Shown piece after piece: positions 47,329 through 59,854 of a DNA stretch of 64,000 nt; positions within the stretch are counted from its first letter, which is position 1; each line of letters starts with the position of its first letter. The notes below the pieces were generated by a model. That model was not told the origin of the DNA. It saw only the letters and a program-made list of their open reading frames with translations, and ran no database searches. Made by a program: the position numbers and the translations under genes. This DNA is from Daldinia sp. FL1419. Its lineage: Eukaryota; Ascomycota; Sordariomycetes; Xylariales; Hypoxylaceae. The DNA is taken from positions 1-64,000 of the forward strand of contig MU623416.1 of the NCBI GenBank assembly GCA_025201765.1, in the 5' to 3' direction.

Positions 47329-47824
47329 TGATTCTTGAGCAAGACGTAATAAATTCAGCATGGAGCAACGGCCATCAAAAGGGGTGGAGATAGGATGTTA
47401 TATAGAGCAATGGCTAGATAGAACATGCTAATGGATTGTGAATGATATTATCAATTAAAGTTTGTCTCCTATATTCAAATCGGCCGTTAAACCGGGGTTT
47501 TTATTTTATTTGATTTTATTTGATTTTTATACTGTCGTAGGTTATGAAGGTTTGTCTAATAATAAACAATGTATACAGTGCGTACTCGTATATATACGGT
47601 ACGGTAGATCATATTTGGGCTGCTCGGCACACTTTTCACAGCTCTCGTACCGTCTTAGCGCACTGTGGTCTCACTCACCTTCTCAAATTCACAACTGCCA
47701 ACAACAAGGCGACAATTACACCACCAGTCTTTCCGAATAATGACAACAACAGCTTACAAAATGCTGTGAAATAATTAGAAACTCACCGAGGATACTCTCA
47801 ATTATCCTAATGCAAGGTGTAGCC
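47329..47824. other. Intergenic region, delta-COP to APC4
   Basis: This is the 3' flank of delta-COP and the APC4 promoter in tandem orientation. It contains a TTTTATTTGATTTTATTTGATTTTT direct repeat near 47501-47528. No gene is supported. Confidence 0.55.
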
Positions 47825-50483
47825 ATGGCTGAACCGATTGAACTCACTCTTCGCAACGACCTACGTCTCGACCCCAAACCGCATAACGGCCTTCTCACTT
47901 ATAACCCGGCCATCGAGCTCTTTGCCGGCGCGGCTGGGCCGAGGACGCTCCAGATATGGCGGTCAAATGGCCAAGCTGTTACTAAAAGTAGTCAACGTGG
48001 CGAGCGAGACAGCGTTGAGGCCCTCCGCTGGAAGGCCGATGGTAGGTCATATTCGCCTCTAAGCCGATACGTCAACTCATGAATTAACGCATACCAGGGC
48101 AATTTCTAGCTGTGGGGTGGAGCGATGGGGTTGTGAGATTGATGGGTTTGGAGACAAACAAGGCCGTTCATCAGATGCCAGTATGTGAAGCGGGTAAATC
48201 CCGAATCACTTGCATCGGCTGGGCTCGTAATAATACAAGAAAACGTCAAAACTCTATTTCTGAGCCTTCCGCCGTATCCTGGGAGAATATCATGCCCCGA
48301 GACTTCTTTCCAAGCAATAAGAAGACCGTCGTAGATCTCCCTCGGGAACTCACGTTTCTCGAAGTCGAAACCGCCTTACCAAAATTAAGTCCCCTACCTG
48401 CATCAGGGGGTTCGGGGTAAGACGTGTGATCACATTCCCTATAGTAGCTAACTAACAAGGCCTCAGCGACGATTCATTCGTATTTACGACGAGAGCATCG
48501 TTAGAGTTCCTATTTCAACCCTTTGCTCCTCATGACAGCGATAACGTCGATGTCATGATCGTCGGTACTGACGATGGACAAGTCCACGTTAGCATATACA
48601 ACTCTTTTGTCATCGGCACATTTGATTATGCCCTCCCACAGCCCCTTGGGAAGAATGAGGCCCTGCAGTTGTGTCACCATGCCTCTCACCCTGACTCGTC
48701 GACGCATATGCTCGTGTTCAAGCCTACTGGGGAAGCTAAAGTCACAACTGCTTATCTCGTACCTATAGACCTAACTTTCATACACTCATCACCCGAGAAT
48801 TTATCACTACTAGCTTCAAAAACTACAACGCTCCAAAAGCTGTTGAGATATGTGAAGCAGGTGCAGATACATATGATACACGAATGGCAATCAACCCGGG
48901 AGCTCCCGACCCGATTCCTAAACAGCATAAACGAAACGCTACGCGAATCCGAAAACTACGGCGAGATGGGTATTGGACAGGCTCTGTATCATTCTGTGGT
49001 GACCGGTCATACGTTCCCAGAAGTCCGGGAATGGTTAGTTGATCAATTAGCAGAACGGGTACGTAAACCTTTCTTGGAAGACGAGATGGAAATCGTAGGG
49101 CTGATTAATAATATAGGGCCATAAACGATGGGATAAGGCTGTTTTATCAGGTCTCCATGCGCTTCGTAGTCTCGTTCATGAGAATTTTCTTCCGGCTCTG
49201 GAGCGTGTCGGTATCATCCTCAGCCGTTTGCTCGGCATTGCTCGCTTCCACGAGGCCAAGGAGGAGCCCGGCTTCACCAGCGCACAAATTATCAGAGTCA
49301 TGGATATCGTGTCCTGCTTGATGCTAGTGGGAAATAAGATTTTACTCGTCGTCATGGAAGAGCTAGAATTGTTTCAATCTTTTTCGATCTGGCTCCGGCA
49401 CGAGATAGACAGACTAGCAGCACCTTCAGCGGTAGAGGAGCTCTCCGAGAAAGAAGCAACAATGGAACATGGAAAGGTCCTCGCCTATATCCAGCAGTAT
49501 ATGGCCGCGAGTCCCCTACGACATCATCTCAGCAATGTCCCAGCCGAAAGGTCAGAGAGAAGTCGCCAACAGGCCGAAAGCGGAAGCTCTCTATTAGAAC
49601 TCCTCACCAAACAACTAAATAAACAAGATACCAAGCAACTCGACGAAGATGCATTCGCCCAGGTTGAATTCTTATGTCGTTATCTAGATAGTAGAGCCAG
49701 TGCTATTTTCGAGGGGATCGCCGAGGCGGAAAAGCGAAGCATAAGATTCGGCCAACCAACAGCTATTGAGCTAAAGAGCAGTATCTTGAAATTTGATGCT
49801 ATAATGTCTGCTATATCACATTTGGTACGTTCGTATCTAAGTCACTGTTCATTCAGCCTCAATTGACTCCATTAGGATACACCCCAGGCACCCACCTATA
49901 CAGCTCTAACAACGGAAAATGACGAACACAGCAGTAGGACCACCAGCTAAAATCCACAGTCTAGTACTAACTACCCCTTCAATAGTATACATATTCCGAA
50001 CGACCATGAATGTATTGAACGGGATCAGTGGCTCTGTCGTAACCGAGGTTTCATGCATGGTCCTCGGCGAAGGAAAAGTTATTGATCTTAAATTTTTAAA
50101 CGACGATAGCCTTCTAGTTCTATGGGCACAGAGCGGTAACCATGACCTATTCATCCAATATTCTCACATTACTAACCTTTGCAGTAGATCAACCATTACG
50201 CATTATCAGAATACCACACAAGTCTGACGACTTGGGATACCGGCCGTATACCTCGGGGGCCGAGATAACGTCACATATCCTTAGCGATGATCAAGTTACA
50301 AACGCGTTTATTAACGTAGTAGTGCCTACAGAGCCGAGCTTTGTGCCGGCCCATATGGAAGTTAAGGAGGCCAGTTCTGAACGCGATAAAGTGCCTGTTA
50401 GAGTCTGCCTGCTGGGGGACGATATGCAGACATATAAAGTATTCGCCCTGCCAGAAGGCTCTTTCACGCAATTAAAGAGATAG
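47825..50483 (+). CDS. APC4: Anaphase-promoting complex subunit 4
   Basis: Seven exons (47825-48041, 48098-48416, 48467-49058, 49117-49824, 49876-49933, 49986-50135, 50185-50483) give 780 residues; introns are 49-58 nt and several show TACTAAC-type branch points. The N-terminal WD40 part contains LTYNPAIELFAGA, ALRWKADGQFLAVGWSDGVVRLM and FVFTTRASLEFLFQPF. The long helical APC4 domain (about 240-480) contains LQKLLRYVKQVQIHMIHEWQ, GIGQALYHSVVTGHTFPEVREWL and KRWDKAVLSGLHALRSLVHENFLPALERVG. The protein is a platform subunit of the APC/C ubiquitin ligase that controls mitotic exit. An upstream in-frame ATG at 47810 would add MQGVA, but its context is weak; the ATG at 47825 has purine at -3 and G at +4. 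Exons 5 and 6 were placed by frame and splice consensus and are less certain. Confidence 0.9.
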
Positions 50484-51350
50484 TCGTATAATAGTAGAAA
50501 GGGGTAAATTGTGATGATAAGCATCACCATAAATACCTGTCAATACCTATTTTACGATATCAAACAAAACACTCAATATCTGCCTTCTATTTACCACGGA
50601 TTCCCATGACAGCTACATCCTTGAATATAGGGGGCGCCTCCGTAAAGGTCTCACACCATCTTGGTAAATAGGTGGGTTAGACTTGAAAAAATATCCGTCC
50701 CCGCGAAATAATACATGCGTAAGTACGCCATCACGCACGACCGGCGAAACCAAGACGAGTCCACCCAACTAGGGGAAATAGATTGTCTCAGATCTGCGCC
50801 CTTGAATAAGTTTGGTAGTCTCTAAGTCGTTAGGGACGGCAACAACCGAGACGGAGGTGCTTGTGGCTGGGACATTTTTTGTGGTATCTCGTTGACAATA
50901 TATCTCCCTTCACCATGCCTACACCTTCCCTTGCAGCTAGCTAAAGTGCTATTGGTGGTTGAGTTTCATTATTGTAATCTATCCGATCACCGGTCTGAAA
51001 AGGCGCCCTTTTACATACATATGCTATGCTACGCCTCGAGTTCATTCCATGTTAGAGAGTAGTCCGGTTTGCACTGCTAAGGTCTAGCCAGTATTAGATA
51101 ACTCTCCCGAAGGGTTCGAGGACCTTTCCTTAGCACAATCCCTTTGGTAACGTTTTAAGGGTGTACGTGGATTATAGTGAGTTTTATATCTAAATCTAAG
51201 ATCGTTTCTATTCCTAGAAGGACGGCTCCAGAAGTTCGCTAGTAGTCTTTTGGTTTGTTTGGTCTTGTTGCAATATACAGGCTACCTCATAATCACACAT
51301 TGGCTCTTGAGTTAAAATCTAGACTTTCAAAGAAAACTCTTGTCGCTGTC
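50484..51350. other. Convergent intergenic region
   Basis: This is the 3' flank between the convergent APC4 and AMP-ligase genes. Short frames on both strands show no features. No gene is supported. Confidence 0.6.
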
Positions 51351-53430
51351 TCATTGTTTCCTTCCTGTCTTTGCCCACTGACGTAGGACATTCTTCTGAA
51401 TCTTCCCTGTACTCGTCTTGGGAAGCTCGTCGACTATCTCCACTTCTCGCGGGACCATGAACTTACTGATTGCGCTTTGATTGCGAGCCCAATTAATCAT
51501 ATCTTGGGGGGTTAATGTCTTTCCTTCTTGAACCGTCAGGTATGCCTTAGGTCGCTCACCCCAATGCGAGTCCGGGACCGCGACAACGCCCGCTTCAAGG
51601 ACATCGGGATGCTGGACTAACATGGCCTCGAGCGCAACCGAAGAGATGTTTTCTCCACCTTTACGCGCACGTATTAGTATTTCCGAATATCAAGCATGCG
51701 TTCAAGAAGAGAAGTCAACGTACCGCTAATAATAATATCCTTAGCTCTATCCTGGATCTGCGCACTACCATCCGGGTGCCAAACTGCTAAATCGCCAGAG
51801 TGCAGCGCGCCGCCGGCGAAAAGCTTCCTCGTAGCTTCCGCATCCTTATAATAGCCCTTGCAACAGATATTGCCGAAGAAGACGATTTCGCCAATTTCCT
51901 TGCCATCCTTGGCAACGTCAATGAGAACGCCTTCCGGCTGGTCGGCCTTGATCACCCGGATCGGAAGACTGGTTATGAAGCCGTGTCCTTGGCGAGCCAT
52001 CTTGACATACCTCTCCGACTCCGGCAGATCGTCCCATTGCGGGAGGTGATACCCTTTTGTTATGGGGCCGTATGTCTCGGTTAACCCGTACACGTGGAGG
52101 GGATGTAGGTTTAGATCCGTCTATGAAGTTAGGTTAGTAAATTCTCAATGATCATATGCCTAGCCCATACCATCTGCTTGAATAGGTGTGGTGTCGGAGG
52201 GCTCGCAGCCACAGTAACCTTCACTGGCTGCGGTAACTTTGCTGCTTCTTTCGAAGTGCAGAGTAAAGTATTGACCGTCGGTGCCGCGCTGAAATTAGTT
52301 ATGCCCTCTTCCTTCAAGAGTTTCCAAATTAATGGATAGTCAACTCTCCTAAGGCAATAATGTGTGCCTCTGGCAGCGGTTACCGCCCATCTATGATAAG
52401 AGTGAGTCCTGGCTTTCGAAGAGACTCCTATCTATGAAACTTACGGGAACGTCCAGCCAACGGCGTGAAACCTAGACTTGTTAGCGATGTAATCAACCAT
52501 TTCCAAAGTAATCTTACATCGGCAATGTCCATAAATATTTACATCTCCCTTTACCGTAGCTCAATCCGGACTCAACCACATTAGCTAGCGCTGCAAGGTA
52601 AGCGCCTCGATGCGTGTATACGCACCCTTTTGGCCTTGAAGTCGTCCCTGACGTGAATGGAATGGCGATCATATCGTCTTCGTGGATGTCATGAAGGTGC
52701 AAACCAGCCCATCCCTTACCGCCCCGCGCTTGATCATATTTCAACCCTTCTAGCACCGCTTCGTCGAATGGACCACATAGCTCACCCTCGGTCGCATCGG
52801 TATCCTTGGCTCGTTAATAAATTTATTCGACGTCTCACAAGCACGTAAATTGGAGAACTCGAGTGTAGACTCACGAGATCGACGATGAAAGACACATTGG
52901 GATGATTCTTCTTAAACCCATCTAATAGCGGTAGATACTCCTTATCTACGATGATGGAATCTACTTCGGCGAAGTCAAAAATATAGGTAATATCATCGGG
53001 TTTCAAGCTATAGAACAGTTAGCATTCGGAGTGCGTTCCCGCGGGGGCAGACGAATTTCCGGATGACGCACCGATAATTCACAGGGACGATAACCCCGCC
53101 AGCAGCCACAATTCCGAATATCGATTCTAAGAAAGCCGGCGTATTAGTTGCCAGTATACCAACACGTTTATAGCCGTGTTTTAACAGGTAGTACGCCAAC
53201 CCCCTCGCACGATCCGCGAATTCGCTGTAAGGCCTCCTTAGGACTTTGTTATTGGCGGTGACGTGGTATATGGCGGGAGCATCGGGTTCGATGGCAGCAG
53301 CTCTCTCCAGAAAAAATGTTGGGGATAGTTGGTGTATGTGATACGTATGATCAACTCCAACGGGCGACTTCGGGGTCGTCGGCCCTAGATGACCGAGTAG
53401 ATTTCTTAGCCGTGACGTCGGTCCAGACAT
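51351..53430 (-). CDS. AMP-dependent acyl-CoA synthetase/ligase
   Basis: Seven exons (53430-53072, 53007-52875, 52804-52518, 52471-52445, 52390-52171, 52120-51724, 51658-51351) give 576 residues; one exon is only 27 nt. Family motifs of the ANL superfamily are complete: P-loop TSGTTSRPKG at about 214, A5 YGLTETYGP, A7 SGDLAVWHPDGSAQIQDRAKD, then GGENISS and the A10 lysine in PKTSTGKIQKN (about Lys560). It should adenylate a carboxylate and form its CoA thioester. Overall it resembles medium-chain fatty acyl-CoA synthetase-like proteins; the substrate is not readable from sequence. No peroxisomal PTS1 is present (end is GRKQ). The gene could be part of a same-strand group with the methyltransferase, permease and GH76 genes upstream. 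Confidence 0.9.
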
Positions 53431-54430
53431 GTTATTAAATGTTGAAAGTGATAAAAACAACCACCCCCTTTTTTGGTTTCTAGTAGTGCTTAGATTAGAA
53501 TGCTCAACCAATGCGCGGGATATGAGTATATCAAGTGGGTATATGGTCGTATTGGTATGATAGGAACGGAAAATAAAGCTACATGAGACAATCGTCTTCA
53601 AGGTTGACGACAAAATCCGGTTGAGGAAGGTATCGAGACTTATAGCAGTAGGTACATAGGTACTTAACTGAGGTACGCAAAGCGGTGGCAGACAGGGGGA
53701 AGGAAACTGCGGGGCGGTAGCACTACCCCATAGGCCCCGTAGCCCCGTTTCCCATGCCGCTAACCCCGGTCTTTTTCGGTTAAGGGCTAAGCATTACCGG
53801 GGAATCAGAGATCTAGCATACAGGGTTACTTATTAACATAAAGTAGAAGCTAAGGCGCTTCAGCCTCTCGGATCGCTTCAACTTAACCATTTATACTACA
53901 AATTTGAATGTATTCGAAACCAATTAAAAGAACACAAGCTTTTAACGGGTGAACTATCATTTATAGCGAAGTCAAACGGATTCTCTATTTTAATTTTGAA
54001 GCCATAATTATTGTTATTAGTTTGTACAACTAGCCGAAACTCGAAAATCAGACGCATCGGAGCTTTTATTGTGTCACTTAACTGCAGATGTACATAACTC
54101 GTGGCGTAGGTCCATATACTTGGTTCTACTGTTTGCCCCTGGAACTTATATCCACGCAAAATGTCTAAAACCGCACTTATGAAAACGTTGGCAATCTTTA
54201 CGGATCCGTAGCTCCAAGCTCGATGGGATGAATCCTGAAATTCCTTAACCGTTAGTAAACTCCATTTCGGGGTTAATATTCTGCCGCCGACTAACCGACG
54301 AGCCGATTTCATAATTTTATGATACCATGGCAGGTAGTATAAAATTTATAAAATTTAAGATGAGCACTGTAACTAACCGAATCGTCATAAATTTTGATTT
54401 GATCGCAAACACCTCGGCCACGATATCCAG
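53431..54430. other. Intergenic region with a doubtful open frame
   Basis: It contains the AMP-ligase promoter. A minus-strand open frame at 53896-54312 (138 codons, ATG start, basic N-terminus, AT-rich 3' half) has no recognisable domain; it may be a small orphan gene or chance. A GTAGGTACATAGGTAC cluster lies at about 53648-53663. Confidence 0.4.
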
Positions 54431-55300
54431 CTACACCTTTCGTGCAACACATATCCAAGCCGACATTTCTAATATCCCCGTCTCCTTTTCCGTATCCCGC
54501 AGCTGCTGCCGGATCGTGTCGTCCCAACGACCGATTTCTTCCTGACTCCACCCTTCCCAGAGTTTGGCCGTCCACATAGGCGAACTGAGCATTTTGACAG
54601 CATCCTCTCCGGAACCACACTCCCAGTTCGGCTCAGCTTCGAATATTTTCACCTGATCGCTAGGAAACCCGCCAGCTTCCGCGATGCTCGAGAGCTTCTC
54701 TTTCGTCAGCCACTCGGGGGGCATATACATAGGTTTTAACCCGCTATTAGGCCGAATAGCCTCTACTGCGCCTTCAAGTACGTCGGCAGCTCGTCGAACC
54801 TTCCATGTCGTGACTATAGCATGACCGCCAGGCTTAAGCACGCGGTACATCTCTGCGACGCCGGCTACCGGGTCTTTAAGAGCGAATATGCCCAAATTCA
54901 TAATGATAGCGTCGAATTCGGCATCCTTGAATCGAGAGAGGTCTTGAGAGTCTTGGACGTAAGGTTCGGCCGTAGTCCAGTCAAGCGAAGCTTTGTTCGT
55001 CATGTAGCGCTCGATCATGGCAGGCGCAAAGTCTATGCCGGTAACCCTGGGCGGTGGAGAAATCGGTAACCCGGGAACGGTAACATATTCCGGAGACGGT
55101 GATAATAAAAGCTTCGTCACAATGCCCGGCCCAGCTGCCGAGTCCAGGATGTGGCTCGATGAAGAATAGTCCGATAATGGTAAGTGGGACAATGCTGCAG
55201 CGGCAAGACGAGTGCTGGTAGCTCCTACATCCTTCTCATACGTGGAAGCACTCAATTGGAAATGCGATTTTCCAATTATTCCCGAAGTCTCCGAAGTCAT
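54431..55300 (-). CDS. Class I SAM-dependent methyltransferase
   Basis: This single-exon gene encodes 289 residues from the ATG at 55300 (MTSETSGIIGKSHF). A UbiE/Methyltransf_11-type fold is visible: motif I ILDSAAGPGIVTKLLL at about 50-65, an acidic end of strand 2 in VTGIDFAPAMIERY, motif II FDAIIMNLGIFALKDP, and motif III YRVLKPGGHAIVTTW. The small-molecule methyltransferases of this type act on quinones, polyketides or other secondary metabolites; substrate is unknown here. The C-terminal part has a Trp-rich cap (WTAKLWEGWSQEEIGRWDD) likely to shape the acceptor pocket. It lies on the same strand between the AMP-ligase and Dal5-type permease genes. An extension upstream is open but lacks an ATG. 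Confidence 0.85.
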   Translation of the reverse strand: MTSETSGIIGKSHFQLSASTYEKDVGATSTRLAAAALSHLPLSDYSSSSHILDSAAGPGIVTKLLLSPSPEYVTVPGLPISPPPRVTGIDFAPAMIERYMTNKASLDWTTAEPYVQDSQDLSRFKDAEFDAIIMNLGIFALKDPVAGVAEMYRVLKPGGHAIVTTWKVRRAADVLEGAVEAIRPNSGLKPMYMPPEWLTKEKLSSIAEAGGFPSDQVKIFEAEPNWECGSGEDAVKMLSSPMWTAKLWEGWSQEEIGRWDDTIRQQLRDTEKETGILEMSAWICVARKV

Positions 55301-55803
55301 GTTGGTGATGAAGATTGTTGCTATCAAGTGATGAGAAACAATAAAAATTTAGGAATCCCTAAAGCCGCGAAAGGTATCAAATCGATTTCCGATAGTAGTT
55401 CTAAATATTAATCAATCATGCAAGTTAAGCATTAAATTATTTCATCTCAATCAGATTATACATGTGCTGTCGGATACATATTTTACTTCACGAGGTGTCC
55501 CCGGAATGTCTCCGAGGGTTTCATTGATGGAGACACGTACAATTAGAAGAATTACCAATCGCGAAGTTCTACGCTTTTATTTAAAAAGTTTTTTCTCCGT
55601 AAACCCTCTATATTAACCTTTCTATATTTCTCATTCAGAGAAAATTCTTGTCTTGATAATGTCATAATCCATAACTAGCAAGCTCGTCCCTTGAGGAGTT
55701 TGAACGAGCTACTCGGGTCACTCAGGGGTTACTCAGGGGTCACTTAGAACGCCACTACAGAAGCCGCTAAAGTCTTCGACACGACGTTTAGTAGTGATCG
55801 TCT
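55301..55803. other. Intergenic region
   Basis: This is the short spacer between the same-strand methyltransferase and permease genes and holds the methyltransferase promoter. It has a near-tandem ACTC(G)GGTCACTCAGGGGTTACTCAGGGGTCACT repeat at about 55712-55745. No gene is seen. Confidence 0.6.
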
Positions 55804-57704
55804 TTACACGACGTATCGGAACTATACAATGTTAGCGAAAATACATCCTCATGAGCATCTTCAAACTCACGTAAGGGTTCTCAAAGTCAGTACAGTCGCG
55901 TTCACCCATCTCTAAACCGACCTTGATTCTGTCCTCCTCCGACATACCCAGCTGTCTCAACTCTCTGTCTCTGCGCTTATTGCGCATGACCAAGATGGCT
56001 CTCCATAGGAGAATCACAAGCACCTGGAGCACTAAACATGACACGCAGCCAATGGTCCCCGGGACGTATCTAGGCTAAATAGTTTCGTTAGTATTACACG
56101 CGTTATCCTGCCTTGGTTTTAAGTAACGTACAGCATCCCTGTCTTGGAAAATTTGGGTGCCCGTCATATTTCCGACGCAATATCCCACAAATGTGATTGA
56201 AGATACGACCGTTCGTTTTGTTCGCCCAGCAATGTTTGACGGTACTAACGACCAGGCAAAGAACGTGCCGACTATGAAAGTCGATGTCATAAAGAGTCCA
56301 CCCCATTTGGTCCATTTATACTGTGGCTCATCGGGAAGGATTGCGACGACTAGAAAACCAGCTATCGGCGGAAGTGTAGAGAGCACCATGATCCACCTAA
56401 AGATGCAACTGATTAGATTATATGCAGGTTAGAGTCTCGTAGATCTTACATTCGGAGGTTCTTTTTCCTCGTAACTAGTAGACCGATCCCGAAAAAGAAT
56501 AGCATCGAGAAAAACATTTTCGGGAAGCCCAATAGTAAAGTCTGTAAGTTTGCTATATCGAAGTTAGTCGAAGTAATTCAATATTACAAGCCAAGTGATA
56601 CCAACTAAATCCATATCCAGTGATCAATATACCCGAGAATGCTGATAGTGCGCCGTTGGGAACCGCCCCTAGAAAGGAATTTGCGCCAGCGATCCAGAAC
56701 TGTGCATTCAGGTCAACTTCTCCAAGTCGGGTAGGATAACAGGTTAAGACGTAATCATAACGACATACTATTGGATCCACTAGACACTCTCTGACTTGAT
56801 TCCATTTCCAGTCTTTCATACCGGTCGTGTCGTGCCCCGTATTATTAGCTAGAATGCGAGCCGTAGCTATCTTCTTCTCCTCAGCGGACAGCCAGCGTAC
56901 TTCTGACGGTGTACCGAGAAGGAGAAAGCAAGATAATCCCACAACAATAGTAAGACTGCCGAGGAACTGCAACAGTATTAGCAAACTCTCCCATCTTCAA
57001 TGCTCGGAAACCTACAAAGGACATATACCTCCACGCCTGGAAGTCTGGATTTTTGTAAGTCACTGTACCAATCCCATAATTTATGGCGTCGGTGATAATG
57101 GCCATCCCGGTATAACCGCTCTGGAAAACCAAGGCCCGCGAGGGATGTTCCCGCGTGGTATACCAAGTCCCAACTACCAGTAGAAACCCGGGACTAATAG
57201 AGCATTCAAATATTCCCTGTAACGCTCGAAGCGTAACAAGATGCGTAAAATTCTGAGCGAACCCAATGCATAACACAATGAACCCCCAGCACACTATGTA
57301 GGCTGAGAGAACTCGGCCCATTGGGTATCTCTGTAATAAGATAATCGACGGAATTTCAAAGCACATGTAAGTGAGATAGAAGACGGTGGTTAGCCATGAA
57401 AACTGCTGCCCGACTAGGCCCGTATCTTCGCGCAACCCAAAGGTAGCTTGAGTACCGACGCAGGACTTGTCGACCGCCTGGAGTCCATGGCAAACCCACA
57501 TACTATTGTAGCTGGTTTAGTATAATGGTTTCAAGAGAGAGACTGGGCTGTTTTAAATTGGACTCACAGAGGGAGAAGGTACTTGTCGACTTTTCGTTTT
57601 AGATGATTATACTCTTTATCAGTATATTGAGATGGAAGTTCCTCGATATGATCTACAGTGATTTTATCATCATCTGAGATCCTGACACTGTCGACTGATG
57701 TCAT
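55804..57704 (-). CDS. MFS transporter, Dal5/allantoate-permease (anion:cation symporter) family
   Basis: Eight exons (57704-57568, 57502-57016, 56966-56769, 56699-56606, 56552-56450, 56396-56132, 56074-55871, 55821-55804) give 501 residues, standard for the family; introns are 49-69 nt. Twelve membrane helices are expected. Family phrases include FGLREDTGLVGQQFSWLTTVFYLTY, RALQGIFECSISPGFLLVVGTWYT, GANSFLGAVPNGALSAFSGILI and the C-terminal DFENPYFRYVV, which appears only after the last 18-nt exon is joined. The family imports organic anions such as allantoate, ureidosuccinate, vitamins or phthalate-like acids; substrate is unknown. The donor of exon 4 is GTTGGT, chosen because it yields the conserved GFTNLQTLLLGFPK. 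Same strand as the methyltransferase and AMP-ligase. Confidence 0.93.
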
Positions 57705-59854
57705 CTTGATAGATATAGCCGATGGTGCTTGGTATCGCGATTGTGAAATTTGTTATACGTTTAATATCTAGAGCTCGAATCTAGCAGGACATGAGAATGT
57801 ATAACGCTTGGAGTTCTGTTGCTGATAGATGCGACTATAAGTACGCACTCACAGATCAATAGGAATGGGTATCAATATAATAAACTACCTGCATATAGCA
57901 TCAATATTGCTCAGGGATACCTCCTGGGCTCTAGAAGGCCACACCGGCCCAACATCATGGAATCTAGAACAGCTACACAAGATATCGGGAACGAGCACGA
58001 ATCAGAAAGGTAGCCTAAGAGTAGATCTCACCGTAGGCATAACGAATTTTACGTTCTTTCCACAACATCGTCTCGATTTTCAGTTCTCAAGCCACAATCT
58101 CGGCGCTTTACAACTGCGTTTAAGCCCGGATTGCCTTGTTCGACGTAGGTTGTCTAACTTGGTTAAGCAAAACGGTGGGAAGATACCATCCGTCCTTACA
58201 CAAGTACCGCCATCGAGAAGGAAGGGTGATGCAACAAATTGGACCATGTCATGCGAAAAAGCAAAGAGTAGATTGAGACATCGAAGATGTCTAACTCCGC
58301 TGGAATATCTAGCCTCAAGGCAGGTAACCCTTGAGACCTTCCTTCTTGGCCACGTTCGTATCCTAGGACTCGACTAATAGGGATAAAGGATGTGGACAAT
58401 TGGATATCTGCGTGAATTAGAAACGGTCTTACAGACGATAATGTTTTTCTAGTGTGGGGGCTGGATTGTAAGACACTTGCGGAAGACATGTTAGAAATTC
58501 GAACATTGGGAATGTCGGGAAGTCTGCTCGAAGCTCAGCGGAACGGTTCTGCGAGATTATGCTTGTCATGGTCAACTTTCTGCGCGCATGTAGCTATCCG
58601 TTTTGACATTCATCCCAAGTGGATGGATACCAACAGATTCCACGACGTTGATGATGTGACTTGAAATACCCCGATATCAATCACCATTTCAATATATTCT
58701 AGAAATCATTCCATAACAGGTGGCCCGTAAGGGTCGGGCCGCACCTAGTGGGCCACAGTCGTGGGACTGGTTTCGGCATTAGTTCCGCAACTAGGTAAAA
58801 TGTGTTCAAGATCGTATACTAGGTAAACCTTGAATTACACGATCGTGAAGTGGGGGTTGGGTTTTTGAAATCTTTTTTTTCTCTCATTCAATTATTAATT
58901 GGCCCTTCTATTCATCCAATACGTAAATTGACGTACCTACATGAAACCCGGAGATCTAGACAATATATCCACCTAGGTAGGTAGGGGTACCTAAGGTATC
59001 CAGTCGAATGGGAGCGCCGTCCTTGGGCGGGAAATTCTACGGCGCGGCAGAGGAGGGGGGTCGATATGGAAATCGAGTGGACGCCCATTCCTGCATGCGA
59101 GAGGGATATCTCTCAACTTAAGGTGCGTGATCCCGGAGATAAAATACCAAGGGCCTAGAAGCTTTAAAATATGCAAGCCTCCGAGGCCAATAGAGGACCC
59201 CACGCGCATAACTACGAAGACATATTCACATGTTGGTTTAGAATAGGGATCGGAAATGTGAGAATGGACGCTATCCCTAATGGAAAGAAATATCTTGGCG
59301 GGCAGAACTATATTTGACGTCTTTGGGGGTAGGGAGGGCACTATTGAAGGAATATCCCTGACTGGACTTAATAAAGGATGTAAGGGCTGCTCGTAGATGA
59401 ACGTAGATCCATCCGTGATCCGGTGAATAGGTACCACATACTATGCGTATATCATAGGAGCGTACTTATCTGAACAGAGGATTCTGTGAGCCCGCATATT
59501 AAATCGTATCGGTATATACTTGCCACGAAGCTACATAGACTCTTCTACAGTGCAAAGATGACGTGCCGAACTCCTGTCTCTATAGGATGATAGGGCGCTT
59601 TCGCCACCTAGTGGTTCCCCTAAGCTATACCTCCCAGAGCTGTGATATAGGCTGTGTTAGTAGATCAGTCTAATTACTATAAACTTTGTATAATGCAAAG
59701 GTTATTTTTCCTATAGGTAGTAGGCATTTAATATATAAAGGGCAAAGTTTAACTATATACAATACTATGTAACGTTGTGACGATATAATACACGAATGGA
59801 TGAGTACCTAGGTATATACAGAAATATTTATGCGCCGCGAAAAGTTATATGTGA
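57705..59854. other. 2.1 kb intergenic region with doubtful frames
   Basis: Two longer frames occur, plus 57865-58377 (170 codons) and minus 58991-59437 (148 codons). Both lack known domains, good start context and splice signals. An ACCTAGGTAGGTAGG cluster lies at 58971-58985. A TAAACTTTG/CAAAGTTTA inverted pair lies at 59680-59688 and 59743-59751. No gene is called. Confidence 0.4.

Noticed and set aside
57865..58377. 170-codon plus-strand frame
   Set aside because: No recognisable domain, weak start context and no splice or promoter evidence; it was left uncalled.
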